DNA from: Syntrophomonas sp. DTU019
Lineage (GTDB): Bacteria > Bacillota > Syntrophomonadia > Syntrophomonadales > Syntrophomonadaceae
Reading direction: 5' to 3'
Length of the DNA stretch: 64,000 bases
Assembly: GCA_913757435.1 (NCBI GenBank)
Contig: CAJYDM010000005.1
Location: 124,001-188,000, forward strand
Shown: in pieces, positions 51,757 through 60,287 of the stretch
Numbering within the stretch: the first letter of the stretch is position 1
Layout of the letters: the number at the start of each line of letters is the position of its first letter
Position numbers and translations under genes: made by a program
Notes under the pieces: model-generated
Seen by the model: only the letters and a program-made list of their open reading frames with translations
The model's database searches: none
What the model was told of the DNA's origin: nothing

Positions 51757-53289
51757 TCAGTGATTCCAATATTTTCGATCCAGGCTGCGATACTGTATGG
51801 CTTCAGCGAGGTGATGAGGCTTTATTGCCTGACTCTGCTCCAGGTCGGCAATGGTGCGCGCCAATTTAAGAACTCGGTCATAAGCCCGGGCACTCATGTG
51901 CAGATGTTTAAAGGCCATTTTTAACATTCGGTCGGCTTCGTCACCGAGGCGGCAATAGGCCTTTATTTCTCTGCTGCCCATGGTTGCATTCAGCATTCCG
52001 GGATGGTCCCGGAAACGGCGGGCTTGAACATCCCGGGCAGCGACGATAGCCACTTTCATCTCCGCAGTGGTAAGGCCGGGTGATAGGCCGGTCAAATCCT
52101 CGTATTGCACCTGAGGCACTTCCAGATGGATATCCATGCGGTCTAATAACGGGCCGCTGATGCGACTCAAATAACGCTGCACCTGCAGGGGGGTACAGTG
52201 GCATTCGCGGTCGCTTCCCAAAAGGCCGCACAGGCAGGGATTCATGGAAGCGATCAGGCAGAAGCGGGCCGGATAAGTATAGGTAGCCTGGGCCCGGGCT
52301 ACAGTCACTGTGCGGTCCTCCAGCGGCTGCCGCAAGGCCTCCAGTACATCGCGATTGAATTCAGGCAATTCGTCCAGGAACAGCACCCCGTTGAGGGCCA
52401 AGCTGATCTCACCGGGGCGGGGCACCTTGCCGCCTCCGATTATGCTGGCTGCGGAGGCATTCTTATGCGGACTGCGGAAGGGACGGTTTAGAATCAAGGG
52501 CTGGTCAGTGCTCAGCAGGCCGGCAACCGAATAAATACGAGTGGTGTCAAGGATCTCCTCCCGGCTCATGGGAGGCATAATGGCAGGAAAACGGCGTGCC
52601 AGCATAGTTTTACCGCCTCCTGGAGGGCCGATCATGAGAACGTTGTGCATCCCGGCGGCCGCGGTGAGCAGAGCCCGTTTGGCGCTTTCCTGCCCGCGCA
52701 CTTCCTCAAAATCCGGGCAGAACCGAGATGCATGCAGTACGTCGATATCAATTGGCGGGGTGGCAGCGATAAGCGCCGTGCCTTCTAGGTGAGCGCAGAC
52801 CTGTTTCAGGTCGCCAGCCGCAATCACGGTGATGCCGTCAACCACGGCAGCTTCGACTTTATTGCTGTCCGGCACCACAAAAGCTGTACCGGGCACCTCT
52901 TTGGCCAGGCTCAAGGACATGGGCAGTATACCCGGAACGGGGCGCAAGCTGCCGTCCAGGGACAGTTCGCCGGCCAGAAAAACCGGTTCTGAGCAGGGCA
53001 AATCCAGTTGCCCTGACGCTGCCAGAATGCCGACCGCAATGGCCAGGTCAAAATGGCTGCCTTCTTTTCTAATATCAGCAGGAGCCAGATTGACTGTCAA
53101 ACGCTGGTTGGGGAACTTGTAGCCGGCATTCTTGATAGCGGCTCTGACCCTCTCCCGGGCCTCTTTAATGGCGGTCGAGGCCAGACCAACCACATCGAAG
53201 GCCGGCAACCCGGAGTGAATGTCGCACTCCACCTTCACCGGTAAGGCATCGACACCGGCTATCACCAGGGTATTCACGCTTGCCAGCAT
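51757..53289 (-). CDS. comM: ComM/YifB family Mg-chelatase-like AAA+ ATPase
   Basis: 510 residues. The N-terminal Lon-like fold (LPAFDVVGLASTAIKEARER, NLAPADIRKEGSHFDLAIA) is followed by an AAA+ domain with MIGPPGGGKTMLARR (Walker A), GVLFLDELPEF (Walker B) and a C-terminal lid. In transformable species ComM drives branch migration during recombination. On this strand AAAGGGG precedes the ATG at 53289; the upstream start at 53334 adds 15 non-family residues. Confidence 0.95.
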   Translation of the reverse strand: MLASVNTLVIAGVDALPVKVECDIHSGLPAFDVVGLASTAIKEARERVRAAIKNAGYKFPNQRLTVNLAPADIRKEGSHFDLAIAVGILAASGQLDLPCSEPVFLAGELSLDGSLRPVPGILPMSLSLAKEVPGTAFVVPDSNKVEAAVVDGITVIAAGDLKQVCAHLEGTALIAATPPIDIDVLHASRFCPDFEEVRGQESAKRALLTAAAGMHNVLMIGPPGGGKTMLARRFPAIMPPMSREEILDTTRIYSVAGLLSTDQPLILNRPFRSPHKNASAASIIGGGKVPRPGEISLALNGVLFLDELPEFNRDVLEALRQPLEDRTVTVARAQATYTYPARFCLIASMNPCLCGLLGSDRECHCTPLQVQRYLSRISGPLLDRMDIHLEVPQVQYEDLTGLSPGLTTAEMKVAIVAARDVQARRFRDHPGMLNATMGSREIKAYCRLGDEADRMLKMAFKHLHMSARAYDRVLKLARTIADLEQSQAIKPHHLAEAIQYRSLDRKYWNH

Positions 53290-53376
53290 ACAAAAACCCC
53301 TTTGGACTGATTGCAATCTGCAGTGTATACCCAAATATTACCATAAACAACCCGGATTCGCCTAATAATTAGCAAA

Positions 53377-53401
53377 TGTCAAGGGGACGGGGTTGTTGAC
53401 A
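53377..53401. repeat. short palindrome with GGGGACGG core
   Basis: TGTCAA (53377-53382) pairs with TTGACA (53396-53401) around AGGGGACGGGGTTG-type sequence. It lies 42 bp upstream of the REP-type transposase fragment and shares the GGGGACGG core with the palindrome at 35426. Confidence 0.5.
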
Positions 53402-53442
53402 ATATTATCAATCTAAGGCTAGCCTTAATCAGGTGTGTTTTT

Positions 53443-53661
53443 ATGCCAAGAAAGGCCCGGCAAAAAAGTAGTAGCGGAATCTATCATGTAATGATGAGAG
53501 GAATAAACCGGCAGACGATATTTGAAGACGAAGAAGATTATGGAAAATTTCTTCAGACCATATTGAAGTGCAAAGCAAAATGCGGCTATACAATTCATGC
53601 ATATTGTTTGATGAGCAATCATGTTCATCTGTTGATAAAGGTTGGAAAAGAATCCTTCTGA
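53443..53661 (+). pseudogene. truncated REP-associated tyrosine (Y1) transposase
   Basis: 72 residues: MPRKARQKSSSGIYHVMMRGINRQTIFEDEEDYGKF-type start and YCLMSNHVHLLIKVGKESF. It has the HUH metal motif (HVH) but stops before the catalytic tyrosine domain; full proteins are about 200-250 residues. No continuation is found in other frames, and the next gene begins 20 bp later. A remnant of a single-strand transposase. Confidence 0.85.
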
Positions 53662-53681
53662 CACCTACGGGAGAATAAGCT

Positions 53682-54599
53682 ATGTACATAACAGATTCGG
53701 GGCCCATAACAGATAATCTGCATATATTCGGACCGGGCGGTTTTCGCGCCTACCTTTGCGACGCGCCTGTTGCGGCGCTGTTTGAAGGGGGCATTACCTG
53801 TTTGGGGAAGGTGTACGTTAACGCCATCAGGACCATTATGAACCCCCGCCAACCACAAATGCTGTTTCTCAGCCATGGACACTGGGACCATTGCGGAGCG
53901 GCGGCCTACCTAAAAGAGGCCTTCCCGGGATTAAAGATAGCGGCTTCTGCGCAGACAACACAAATCCATTCCAGGGCTAACGCGGTGAAACTTATCAGTG
54001 AACTGAATCGCGAGACCGCAGCGGTTGTGGCCGCAAGTGGTGAGTTTGAGGTCTCGGATTTAATAATGCAGCCTTATGAAGGTTTCAGGGTGGATTTGGA
54101 GGTGCGAGACGGGGACAGAATCGAACTGGGGGCTGGGATTACGGTAGAGATTATGGCGACGCCTGGCCACACCCGCGATCATCTCTGCTATTATATGCCA
54201 CTACAAAGGATCCTCATGGCAGGGGAAGCCGCCGGACTATTGTACCCGTCTGGGGTACTAAACTGTGAATTCGTTTCCGATTTTCAGCAATATCTGGACT
54301 CGCTGCAACGGCTGGCAGCACTGCCGGTCGAGATCCTCTGTCAGGGACATCTAATGGTGGTGATGGGCAGGGAGACGGTCAAGTCCTTTTTCCAGCGCTC
54401 CATACAGGCCACTCTCAACCTCCGGGATGAAATCTACCTTCTCCTCGATGAAGAGCATGGCTCTGTGGAAAACACTGTCAAGCGTTTGAAAAGCGCTCAT
54501 TATGATCCTATGCCTTACCCTAAACAGCCTGAAGCTGCCTATCTGATAAACGCCACTGCGCGAGTTGCCCATCTGGCCAGGCATCGCTATGAAGCCTAG
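53682..54599 (+). CDS. MBL-fold metallo-hydrolase
   Basis: 305 residues. The metal-binding motif LFLSHGHWDHCGAAAYL (HxHxDH) is near residue 67, a further His in TPGHTRDHLCYY near residue 168, and a later GHL. It belongs to the glyoxalase II/RNase Z-like superfamily; substrate not predictable. CGGGAG lies upstream of the ATG. It stands alone between a transposase remnant and a convergent membrane-protein gene. Confidence 0.85.
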   Translation: MYITDSGPITDNLHIFGPGGFRAYLCDAPVAALFEGGITCLGKVYVNAIRTIMNPRQPQMLFLSHGHWDHCGAAAYLKEAFPGLKIAASAQTTQIHSRANAVKLISELNRETAAVVAASGEFEVSDLIMQPYEGFRVDLEVRDGDRIELGAGITVEIMATPGHTRDHLCYYMPLQRILMAGEAAGLLYPSGVLNCEFVSDFQQYLDSLQRLAALPVEILCQGHLMVVMGRETVKSFFQRSIQATLNLRDEIYLLLDEEHGSVENTVKRLKSAHYDPMPYPKQPEAAYLINATARVAHLARHRYEA

Positions 54600-54620
54600 C
54601 GCACAGCGATTGTAGTGTGC

Positions 54621-54854
54621 TTAGAACCTCTGCTTGGGGATCAGAATATCCAGTCTGCCCATCTGATAGAGCTGGAACAGGACTATAAGCAGGAAAATCA
54701 CCACTCCGGTAAACCATACTACCCAGAAATATTTAAATATGTTGGCATGTCTCTCCTTGAAAGGCGTTTTTTGGGGCTGAGATTTCTTTTGCTTTTTCTC
54801 TTCTCTTTTTGCTTCTTTTAATGCCCGGCGTTCTTTCACTTTAGCTTTGGACAC
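54621..54854 (-). CDS. small membrane protein with charged N-terminus
   Basis: About 77 residues. A highly basic coiled N-terminal region (KAKVKERRALKEAKREEKKQ) is followed by one membrane helix (FWVVWFTGVVIFLLIVLFQL). GAGGAG lies two nt before an ATG at 54860 and eight nt before the GTG at 54854, so the latter is preferred. Function unknown. Confidence 0.65.
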   Translation of the reverse strand: MSKAKVKERRALKEAKREEKKQKKSQPQKTPFKERHANIFKYFWVVWFTGVVIFLLIVLFQLYQMGRLDILIPKQRF

Positions 54855-55022
54855 CGTCATAACTCCTCTTTTTGAATTTTTACATAATTATATTTTTGAC
54901 TTCTTTGGATATGAATGCAAGCACAATGTGGATTACGATAAGTCTGCATATTTTCGCTTCCAGGAGGGGAATTATATATTAGCACAACAAGCTTTTAATC
55001 TTAAAATAAAGGAGGATTCAGT

Positions 55023-55364
55023 ATGAAAGGGAATTGGATAGGCACCATTGTACGCTTTATCGTCTCTGCAATCGTTCTATTGCTGATTGCTTATCTATTG
55101 CCGGGAATCAGAGTGGCAGGCTTTACGGGAGCTTTAATTGCGGCCTTAGTTATTGCGGCTATCGGCTACATCGTTGAGTCTGTAATGGGTGACAAAATCT
55201 CGCCGCGCTCCAGAGGGCTGGTTGGCTTCTTAACCGCAGCAGTGGTTATCTATGTCGCTCAATTCCTTATCCCCAACTGGTTATCGGTGTCGGTTTTAGG
55301 CGCTCTGCTGGCTGCACTGGTGATAGGAATCGTGGATGCCTTTGTACCTACCGAACTGAGATAG
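55023..55364 (+). CDS. YvlD/phage-holin-4 family membrane protein
   Basis: 113 residues with four hydrophobic helices (FIVSAIVLLLIAYLL, FTGALIAALVIAAIGYIV, GLVGFLTAAVVIYVAQFLI, VLGALLAALVIGIVDAF). It matches the holin-superfamily-4 membrane proteins, which in most bacteria are not phage lysis genes. AAAGGAGG precedes the ATG. Confidence 0.85.
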   Translation: MKGNWIGTIVRFIVSAIVLLLIAYLLPGIRVAGFTGALIAALVIAAIGYIVESVMGDKISPRSRGLVGFLTAAVVIYVAQFLIPNWLSVSVLGALLAALVIGIVDAFVPTELR

Positions 55365-55395
55365 TTACGCGCTAAAAAACTTAACGGCAGTAATG

Positions 55396-55428
55396 AAAAT
55401 CGGGTCGGGTTCATCGACCTGATTTTTT
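55396..55428 (+). terminator. terminator after the holin-like gene
   Basis: AATCGGGTCG pairs with CGACCTGATT (one G-T), then TTTTTT. Confidence 0.85.
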
Positions 55429-55612
55429 ATGGGTGGTCTTGGTATTGTCATTTTACCTTAAGGCCGGATAAAACATGGGCACAGCCGGGGATTAACCTGA
55501 TCTTGCCCGGAGAGCCGGCCTCAAAAACCATTGCCAAGCGCAGCAAAGACAAGTAAAATGTACTGAGATGATAAGCCCTAGGTTTTAACACTAAAGAATC
55601 AGAGGTGTATTG

Positions 55613-55882
55613 ATGTTTAACATCGGTCCCTGGGAATTGATCTTGATTCTGGTCGTGGCCTTGATAGTAGTCGGGCCGGGCAAGCTCCCTGAAGTTGCCA
55701 AATCATTAGGCAAGGCTACTCGCGAGTTCAAGAAGGCCACTACTGGAATAAAAAAGGAATTTGATGAAGCCATCAAATCAGTAGACGAACCGGCTGCTCC
55801 TCCCAAAGCAGAGAGCCAGCCGTCGATAGTTGCGGGCCAAACCGCCCCGTCTGAGACTGAGGCTGAAGAAGGCTCGAAATAA
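55613..55882 (+). CDS. tatA: twin-arginine translocase subunit TatA
   Basis: 89 residues: one N-terminal membrane helix ([20 protein letters not shown]), the hinge [19 protein letters not shown] and an amphipathic helix, then a charged tail. No tatC is nearby. AGAGGTG precedes the ATG at 55613; a TTG at 55610 is less likely. Confidence 0.94.
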   Translation: MFNIGPWELILILVVALIVVGPGKLPEVAKSLGKATREFKKATTGIKKEFDEAIKSVDEPAAPPKAESQPSIVAGQTAPSETEAEEGSK

Positions 55883-55893
55883 CGGCCTGCGTA

Positions 55894-55922
55894 TGTGACG
55901 ACAGCATCGAATTTAATATACT
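55894..55922 (+). promoter_or_regulatory. probable promoter of the methionine operon
   Basis: TATACT at 55917-55922 with a weak -35 (TGTGAC, 55894-55899) 17 nt upstream. Transcription would begin right at the riboswitch 5' end. Confidence 0.5.
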
Positions 55923-55926
55923 CAAA

Positions 55927-56036
55927 TCTTATCAAGAGTGGTTGAGGGACGGGCCCGATGAAACCCGGCAACCGCCTCCTTTATGGAGGTATGGTGCTAA
56001 ATCCTGCAGGAGTAGTACTCCTGAAAGATGAGAGAG
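55927..56036 (+). ncRNA. SAM-I (S-box) riboswitch
   Basis: The conserved core is complete: CTTATCAAGAGTGGTTGAGG, then GACGGGCCCGATGAAACCCG, GCAACC, GGTGCTAA and the closing GAAAGATGAGAG. It binds S-adenosylmethionine and, through the terminator just downstream, turns off the metH operon when SAM is high. Confidence 0.97.
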
Positions 56037-56045
56037 CTTTCCACG

Positions 56046-56069
56046 CCCTCTCGATTAGAGGGTTTTTTT
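56046..56069 (+). terminator. riboswitch-controlled terminator
   Basis: CCCTCT pairs with AGAGGG, followed by seven T. Its 5' side lies just after the aptamer, as in S-box expression platforms. Confidence 0.92.
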
Positions 56070-56112
56070 ACTTTGAGTTGGCATTGATTTTATATATAAG
56101 GGAGGATTAACA

Positions 56113-58605
56113 ATGGCTGCATGGGATGTATCTGCATTACTGAAAAAGAGATGCTTGATTATGGATGGTGCTATGGGCACCATGTTGCAGAAACACGGTA
56201 TGCAGCCGGGTATGTGTCCGGAATTGTTCGCCATACAGAATGAAGCCCTTCTGGAGGACATCCATTATCAATATGTAAATGCCGGGGCTGACATCATCGA
56301 GACCTTCAGCTTCGGTGCCAATTACTATAAATTGCAGGCTTACGGCCTGGAAGATATGGTGGCAGAACTGAATCAAGAGGCGGTCCGGGTGGCCAGGCAG
56401 GCCAGCGCTGGCAAAGCCCTGGTGGCAGCTTGCATAGGCCCTACCGGGCAGCTCTTAAAACCCATGGGTGCAGTCGATTTTGATGACCTGTTTAAGGTCT
56501 TTACCCAGCAGATCATCGCCTGTGAAAAGGCAGGAGCAGATCTCATCTGCATCGAGACCATGACTGACATAGGGGAACTGCGGGCTGCGGTGATAGCCGC
56601 GCAGGACTGCTCTAAGCTGCCCATCATCGCGCATATGAGCTTCGAAAACGGAGGCCGCACCATGATGGGCACCGATGCTGCCACCGCACTGTATATCCTG
56701 GAAGCCCTGAGCCCTCTGGCTATCGGGGCTAACTGTTCTGGCGGAGCCAGGGAGTTATTGCCGGTCATTGCAGCCATGGGACAATTGAGTGACATATACC
56801 TATCGGTAGAGCCCAATGCCGGGCTGCCGTTGCTGGTTGATGGTAATACAGTGTTTCCTGAGTCTCCTGAAGAGATGGCCGAACAGGCCTTGCGCCTGCG
56901 CCAGGTGGGGGCCAATATCATCGGCGGTTGCTGCGGAACCACCCCGGAGCATATACAGGCTATGGCAGCGGCCTTGCGCGGTATGGCCCCGGTCAAGCGG
57001 ATCTCAGCTCACAGCCGAGCCCTGGCTTCACGTTCTCGGGCGGTTTTAATCGGTGACAGCAATGAATTGGCCTTTATCGGTGAACGCATCAATCCCACCG
57101 CCCGCAAGAAACTAGCCGCAGATATCAAGGCCGGGCAGATGAACCTGGTAGTGGAGGAGGCCCGTCTGCAGGTGGAGAGCGGAGCTCCCATTTTGGATGT
57201 GAACATGGGGGTCCCCGGTATTGACGAAGCTGAGGCTATGACCCGTGCGGTCCTAGAGATACAGGCGGCGGTCGACCGGCCCATTTCGATTGATTCCACC
57301 CGCCCGGCGGCCATTGAGGCCGGGCTCAAGAACTATGTAGGGAGGCCGTTGATAAACTCTACCACGGCTGAAGATAAACAATTGGATGTGATCCTGCCCC
57401 TGGCTAAAAAATACGGGGCCGCCGTTTTAGGCTTGTGCCTGGATGAGAAAGGCATACCCCCCAAGGCTGAGGACAGACTGGAACTGGCCAGGAAGATATA
57501 TCAGCGGGCCAGGTTTTACGGCTTAAGGAATCAGGACATCTATATCGACTGCCTGGTTACCACTGCCGGAGCTGAGCAAGCCCGCGTCATGGAGACCCTG
57601 AAAACCATGCAAATGGTCAAACAAGAGCTGGGAGTGGGCACAGTCCTGGGGGTGAGCAATGTTTCCCACGGGCTGCCGCAGCGAGAAGTGCTGACTTCCA
57701 CCTTCCTGGCCATGGCCTGGGCTGCAGGGCTGGATCTGCCCATTATGAACCCGTTCGACGACAGAGTGCGGGATGCTACCCGGGCGGCGGCAGTGCTCTT
57801 GAACCGGGATCCCGGAGCTGGGGCATATATCGAGCATTATCAAAACCAGCCGAGATCCGCCAATACATCAGTAAGGCACCAGCTGTGCCAGAGCTGCAAC
57901 ATACCCGATCTGCTCATAGCGGCTGCACCCGAAAAAGGTATGCCAGTGCCTGAAAAAAGTGCGCCAGCACTTCCCCAGGAGGGCCTGAGCAGGTTGGGCC
58001 GGGCAGTTCTGGAGGGGGATCAGCAGAACATCATCCACCTGCTAAAGGAAGCATTGCCCGGCCGCGATCCTATGGCGGTGGTCAATCAGGATCTCATCCC
58101 GGGCATTGAGGAGGCCGGTTTGCGTTATGATCAAAAGGTGTACTTCCTGCCCCAGCTGATGATGGCGGCTGAGACCATGAAAAAGGCTTTCGGTTATTTG
58201 AAACCGCTCCTCACCGAGGGTGCTCTGCATTCCCGGGGTACCGTGGTGTTGGCCACTGTGGAGGGGGATATTCACGACATCGGCAAAAACATCGTGGCTA
58301 TAATGTTGGAGAACTATGGCCTTAAGGTGATAGACCTGGGCAAAGACGTGCCGGCAGCAGCCATTCTGCAAGAGGCTGAACGCCACCAGGCTGATATAAT
58401 CGGGTTGAGCGCCCTGATGACCACCACCATGCCGCGCATGGCAGAAGTCATCGCCGGGGTGCGAGAGCAGGGTCTGAGATGCAAGGTGATGGTGGGAGGA
58501 GCAGTATTGACCCAGGAATATGCCGACTTGATCGGCGCTGATGGATTTGCAGCAGACGCCCGCAAAGCAATCACGGTTGCCACCGGGCTGGTGGATATAA
58601 ACTAA
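56113..58605 (+). CDS. metH: cobalamin-dependent methionine synthase, short form without reactivation domain
   Basis: 830 residues. Domain order: homocysteine-binding barrel (1-300; zinc ligands in ANCSGG near residue 206 and GGCCGTTPEH near 272), pterin-binding barrel (about 310-590; INPTARKKL, DVNMGVPGIDE), B12 cap and B12 domain (about 640-830) with DIHDIGKN, whose His ligates cobalt. The AdoMet-binding reactivation domain of E. coli MetH is absent, so reactivation must come from another protein. AAGGGAGGA precedes the ATG. First gene after the SAM riboswitch. Confidence 0.95.
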   Translation: MAAWDVSALLKKRCLIMDGAMGTMLQKHGMQPGMCPELFAIQNEALLEDIHYQYVNAGADIIETFSFGANYYKLQAYGLEDMVAELNQEAVRVARQASAGKALVAACIGPTGQLLKPMGAVDFDDLFKVFTQQIIACEKAGADLICIETMTDIGELRAAVIAAQDCSKLPIIAHMSFENGGRTMMGTDAATALYILEALSPLAIGANCSGGARELLPVIAAMGQLSDIYLSVEPNAGLPLLVDGNTVFPESPEEMAEQALRLRQVGANIIGGCCGTTPEHIQAMAAALRGMAPVKRISAHSRALASRSRAVLIGDSNELAFIGERINPTARKKLAADIKAGQMNLVVEEARLQVESGAPILDVNMGVPGIDEAEAMTRAVLEIQAAVDRPISIDSTRPAAIEAGLKNYVGRPLINSTTAEDKQLDVILPLAKKYGAAVLGLCLDEKGIPPKAEDRLELARKIYQRARFYGLRNQDIYIDCLVTTAGAEQARVMETLKTMQMVKQELGVGTVLGVSNVSHGLPQREVLTSTFLAMAWAAGLDLPIMNPFDDRVRDATRAAAVLLNRDPGAGAYIEHYQNQPRSANTSVRHQLCQSCNIPDLLIAAAPEKGMPVPEKSAPALPQEGLSRLGRAVLEGDQQNIIHLLKEALPGRDPMAVVNQDLIPGIEEAGLRYDQKVYFLPQLMMAAETMKKAFGYLKPLLTEGALHSRGTVVLATVEGDIHDIGKNIVAIMLENYGLKVIDLGKDVPAAAILQEAERHQADIIGLSALMTTTMPRMAEVIAGVREQGLRCKVMVGGAVLTQEYADLIGADGFAADARKAITVATGLVDIN

Positions 58606-58617
58606 GGGGGAGGAGCC

Positions 58618-59853
58618 ATGACCTACAAGAAGTCTTATGAAGAAATCAATGAAAAGATCCGCCGGGGGGAAGCCGTAGTGGTTACCGCTGAAGAAGTGAT
58701 TGATGTGGTGGCGGAAAAAGGCTATGCCCAAGCGGCCAAGGAAATCGATGTAGTCACCACCGGAACCTTCGGACCGATGTGTTCATCAGGGGTATTCATA
58801 AATTTTGGCCACGCTAAACCACGCATCCGCATGCAGAAGGTATGGCTCAATGGGGTCGAGGCCTACGGCGGCATCGCTGCTGTCGATGCCTATATCGGAG
58901 CCGCCCAGGTGGCGGAGAATGATCCCGAAAATAAAGTGTATCCGGGCCGGTTCATGTATGGCGGCGGGCATGTCATCCATGACCTGGTGGCCGGCAAGGA
59001 GATACGTCTGGAGGCCATTTCCTATGGCACTGATTGCTATCCCAATAAAAGCGTGGATACAGTCATAACCCTGGCCGATGTTAATGAGGCGTTCATGTTT
59101 AATCCGCGCAACGCTTATCAGAATTATAACTGCGCGGTCAACCTGGGCGACAAAACCATTTACACCTACATGGGGGTCTTAAAACCCAAGATGGGAAATG
59201 CGGCTTATTCGACCTCCGGGCAACTGAGCCCCTTATTCAATGATCCGCATTACCGCACCACTGGGATCGGCACCCGCATTTTCCTGGGTGGGGGCATAGG
59301 TTATGTGGCTTGGAACGGCACCCAGCATCATCCCAACGTGCAGCGTGGGGAAAACGGTGTTCCCATGGTAACTGCGGGGACGTTGTCGCTGATTGGCGAC
59401 CTGAAACAGATGGACCCCAACTGGCTGGTGGGCTTAAGCTATCTCGGATATGGACCTACCCTGGCGGTGGGCGTGGGCATCCCCATTCCCATCCTGGATG
59501 AGGAAATGCTGCGCTATACAGCGGTTGAAGATAAGGACATTTTCCTGCCGGTGGTGGATTACCATCAGGGCTATCCTTATGGCAATCATACTGACCTGGG
59601 CTTTGTCAGTTTTAGAGATCTCAAGAGCGGCCGGGTAAATATCCAGGGCAAGGAAGTAGTGACCACACCGCAGTCCAGCTATCCGAGGGCTAGACAGATC
59701 GCAGCCATCCTCAAAGCCTGGATACAGGCCGAAAAATTCGAACTCACCCAGCCGGTGGCAAGTCTGCCCGGAGCGGATAGCCCGATAGATTTCAAATCAC
59801 TCCCTGATCGCCAGCCCAATGGGGTTATTTCCATGATCAGGAACAGGAGGTAG
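58618..59853 (+). CDS. COG1900/DUF39 homocysteine biosynthesis protein (aspartate-semialdehyde sulfurtransferase)
   Basis: 411 residues. Resembles the archaeal protein that, with a NIL-ferredoxin, makes homocysteine from aspartate semialdehyde and sulfide. Conserved-looking cysteines occur in GPMCSSGVFIN (near residue 56) and GTDCYPNKS (near residue 141); Gly-rich blocks RFMYGGGHVIHDLVAG and FLGGGIGYVAWNGTQHH follow. GGGGGAGGAG precedes the ATG, 12 bp after metH. Its place under a SAM riboswitch between metH and the partner ferredoxin strongly supports the role. Confidence 0.9.
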   Translation: MTYKKSYEEINEKIRRGEAVVVTAEEVIDVVAEKGYAQAAKEIDVVTTGTFGPMCSSGVFINFGHAKPRIRMQKVWLNGVEAYGGIAAVDAYIGAAQVAENDPENKVYPGRFMYGGGHVIHDLVAGKEIRLEAISYGTDCYPNKSVDTVITLADVNEAFMFNPRNAYQNYNCAVNLGDKTIYTYMGVLKPKMGNAAYSTSGQLSPLFNDPHYRTTGIGTRIFLGGGIGYVAWNGTQHHPNVQRGENGVPMVTAGTLSLIGDLKQMDPNWLVGLSYLGYGPTLAVGVGIPIPILDEEMLRYTAVEDKDIFLPVVDYHQGYPYGNHTDLGFVSFRDLKSGRVNIQGKEVVTTPQSSYPRARQIAAILKAWIQAEKFELTQPVASLPGADSPIDFKSLPDRQPNGVISMIRNRR

Positions 59854-59858
59854 CGGAA

Positions 59859-60281
59859 ATGAAAAACAGAGTGGTTTTGTATTTTTCAGCGGCACAATCA
59901 GAACGGCCCATTATATACCAGTTGATAAAGAATACCGACTTGATCGTCAATATCCTCAAGGCCGACATCAATCCGCAAAAAGAAGGCTATCTGGTGGTTG
60001 AATTGGAAGGGGAAAAAGACTGCTATGAGGCTGGCATAAAATTTCTGAAAAACCTGGGGGTTATCGTAGAGCCCTTAAGCCAGACGGTGGTCTGGCATGA
60101 TGAATTATGCATCCAATGCGGCGCCTGTGCATCCTTCTGTCCTACTCAGGCCCTGGCCATTGAAAGAGATAGCATGATCGTCTCCTTCGACAACTCCCGC
60201 TGTGTGGTTTGTGGCATGTGTCTGGACTGCTGTCCCACCCTGGCCATCAAACTGCACTTTGAAGTCAAGGAGGCGGTTTAA
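59859..60281 (+). CDS. NIL-domain ferredoxin, homocysteine synthesis partner
   Basis: 140 residues. The N-terminal NIL domain (residues 1-78, as in methionine transporters) is followed by two 4Fe-4S motifs, CIQCGACASFCPTQAL and CVVCGMCLDCCPTLAI. In methanogens the equivalent protein reduces or carries sulfur for the COG1900 partner. GGAGG lies just before the ATG. The gene starts 5 bp after its partner. Confidence 0.93.
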   Translation: MKNRVVLYFSAAQSERPIIYQLIKNTDLIVNILKADINPQKEGYLVVELEGEKDCYEAGIKFLKNLGVIVEPLSQTVVWHDELCIQCGACASFCPTQALAIERDSMIVSFDNSRCVVCGMCLDCCPTLAIKLHFEVKEAV

Positions 60282-60287
60282 GTCCAG

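Noticed and set aside
51580-51924. 114-codon rightward frame
   Set aside because: Antisense to the comM 3' end and to the short membrane-protein frame, with no ribosome binding site and no domain pattern.
55023-55364. Prophage signal from the holin-family protein
   Set aside because: YvlD-type members are ordinary chromosomal membrane proteins and no phage genes surround it.
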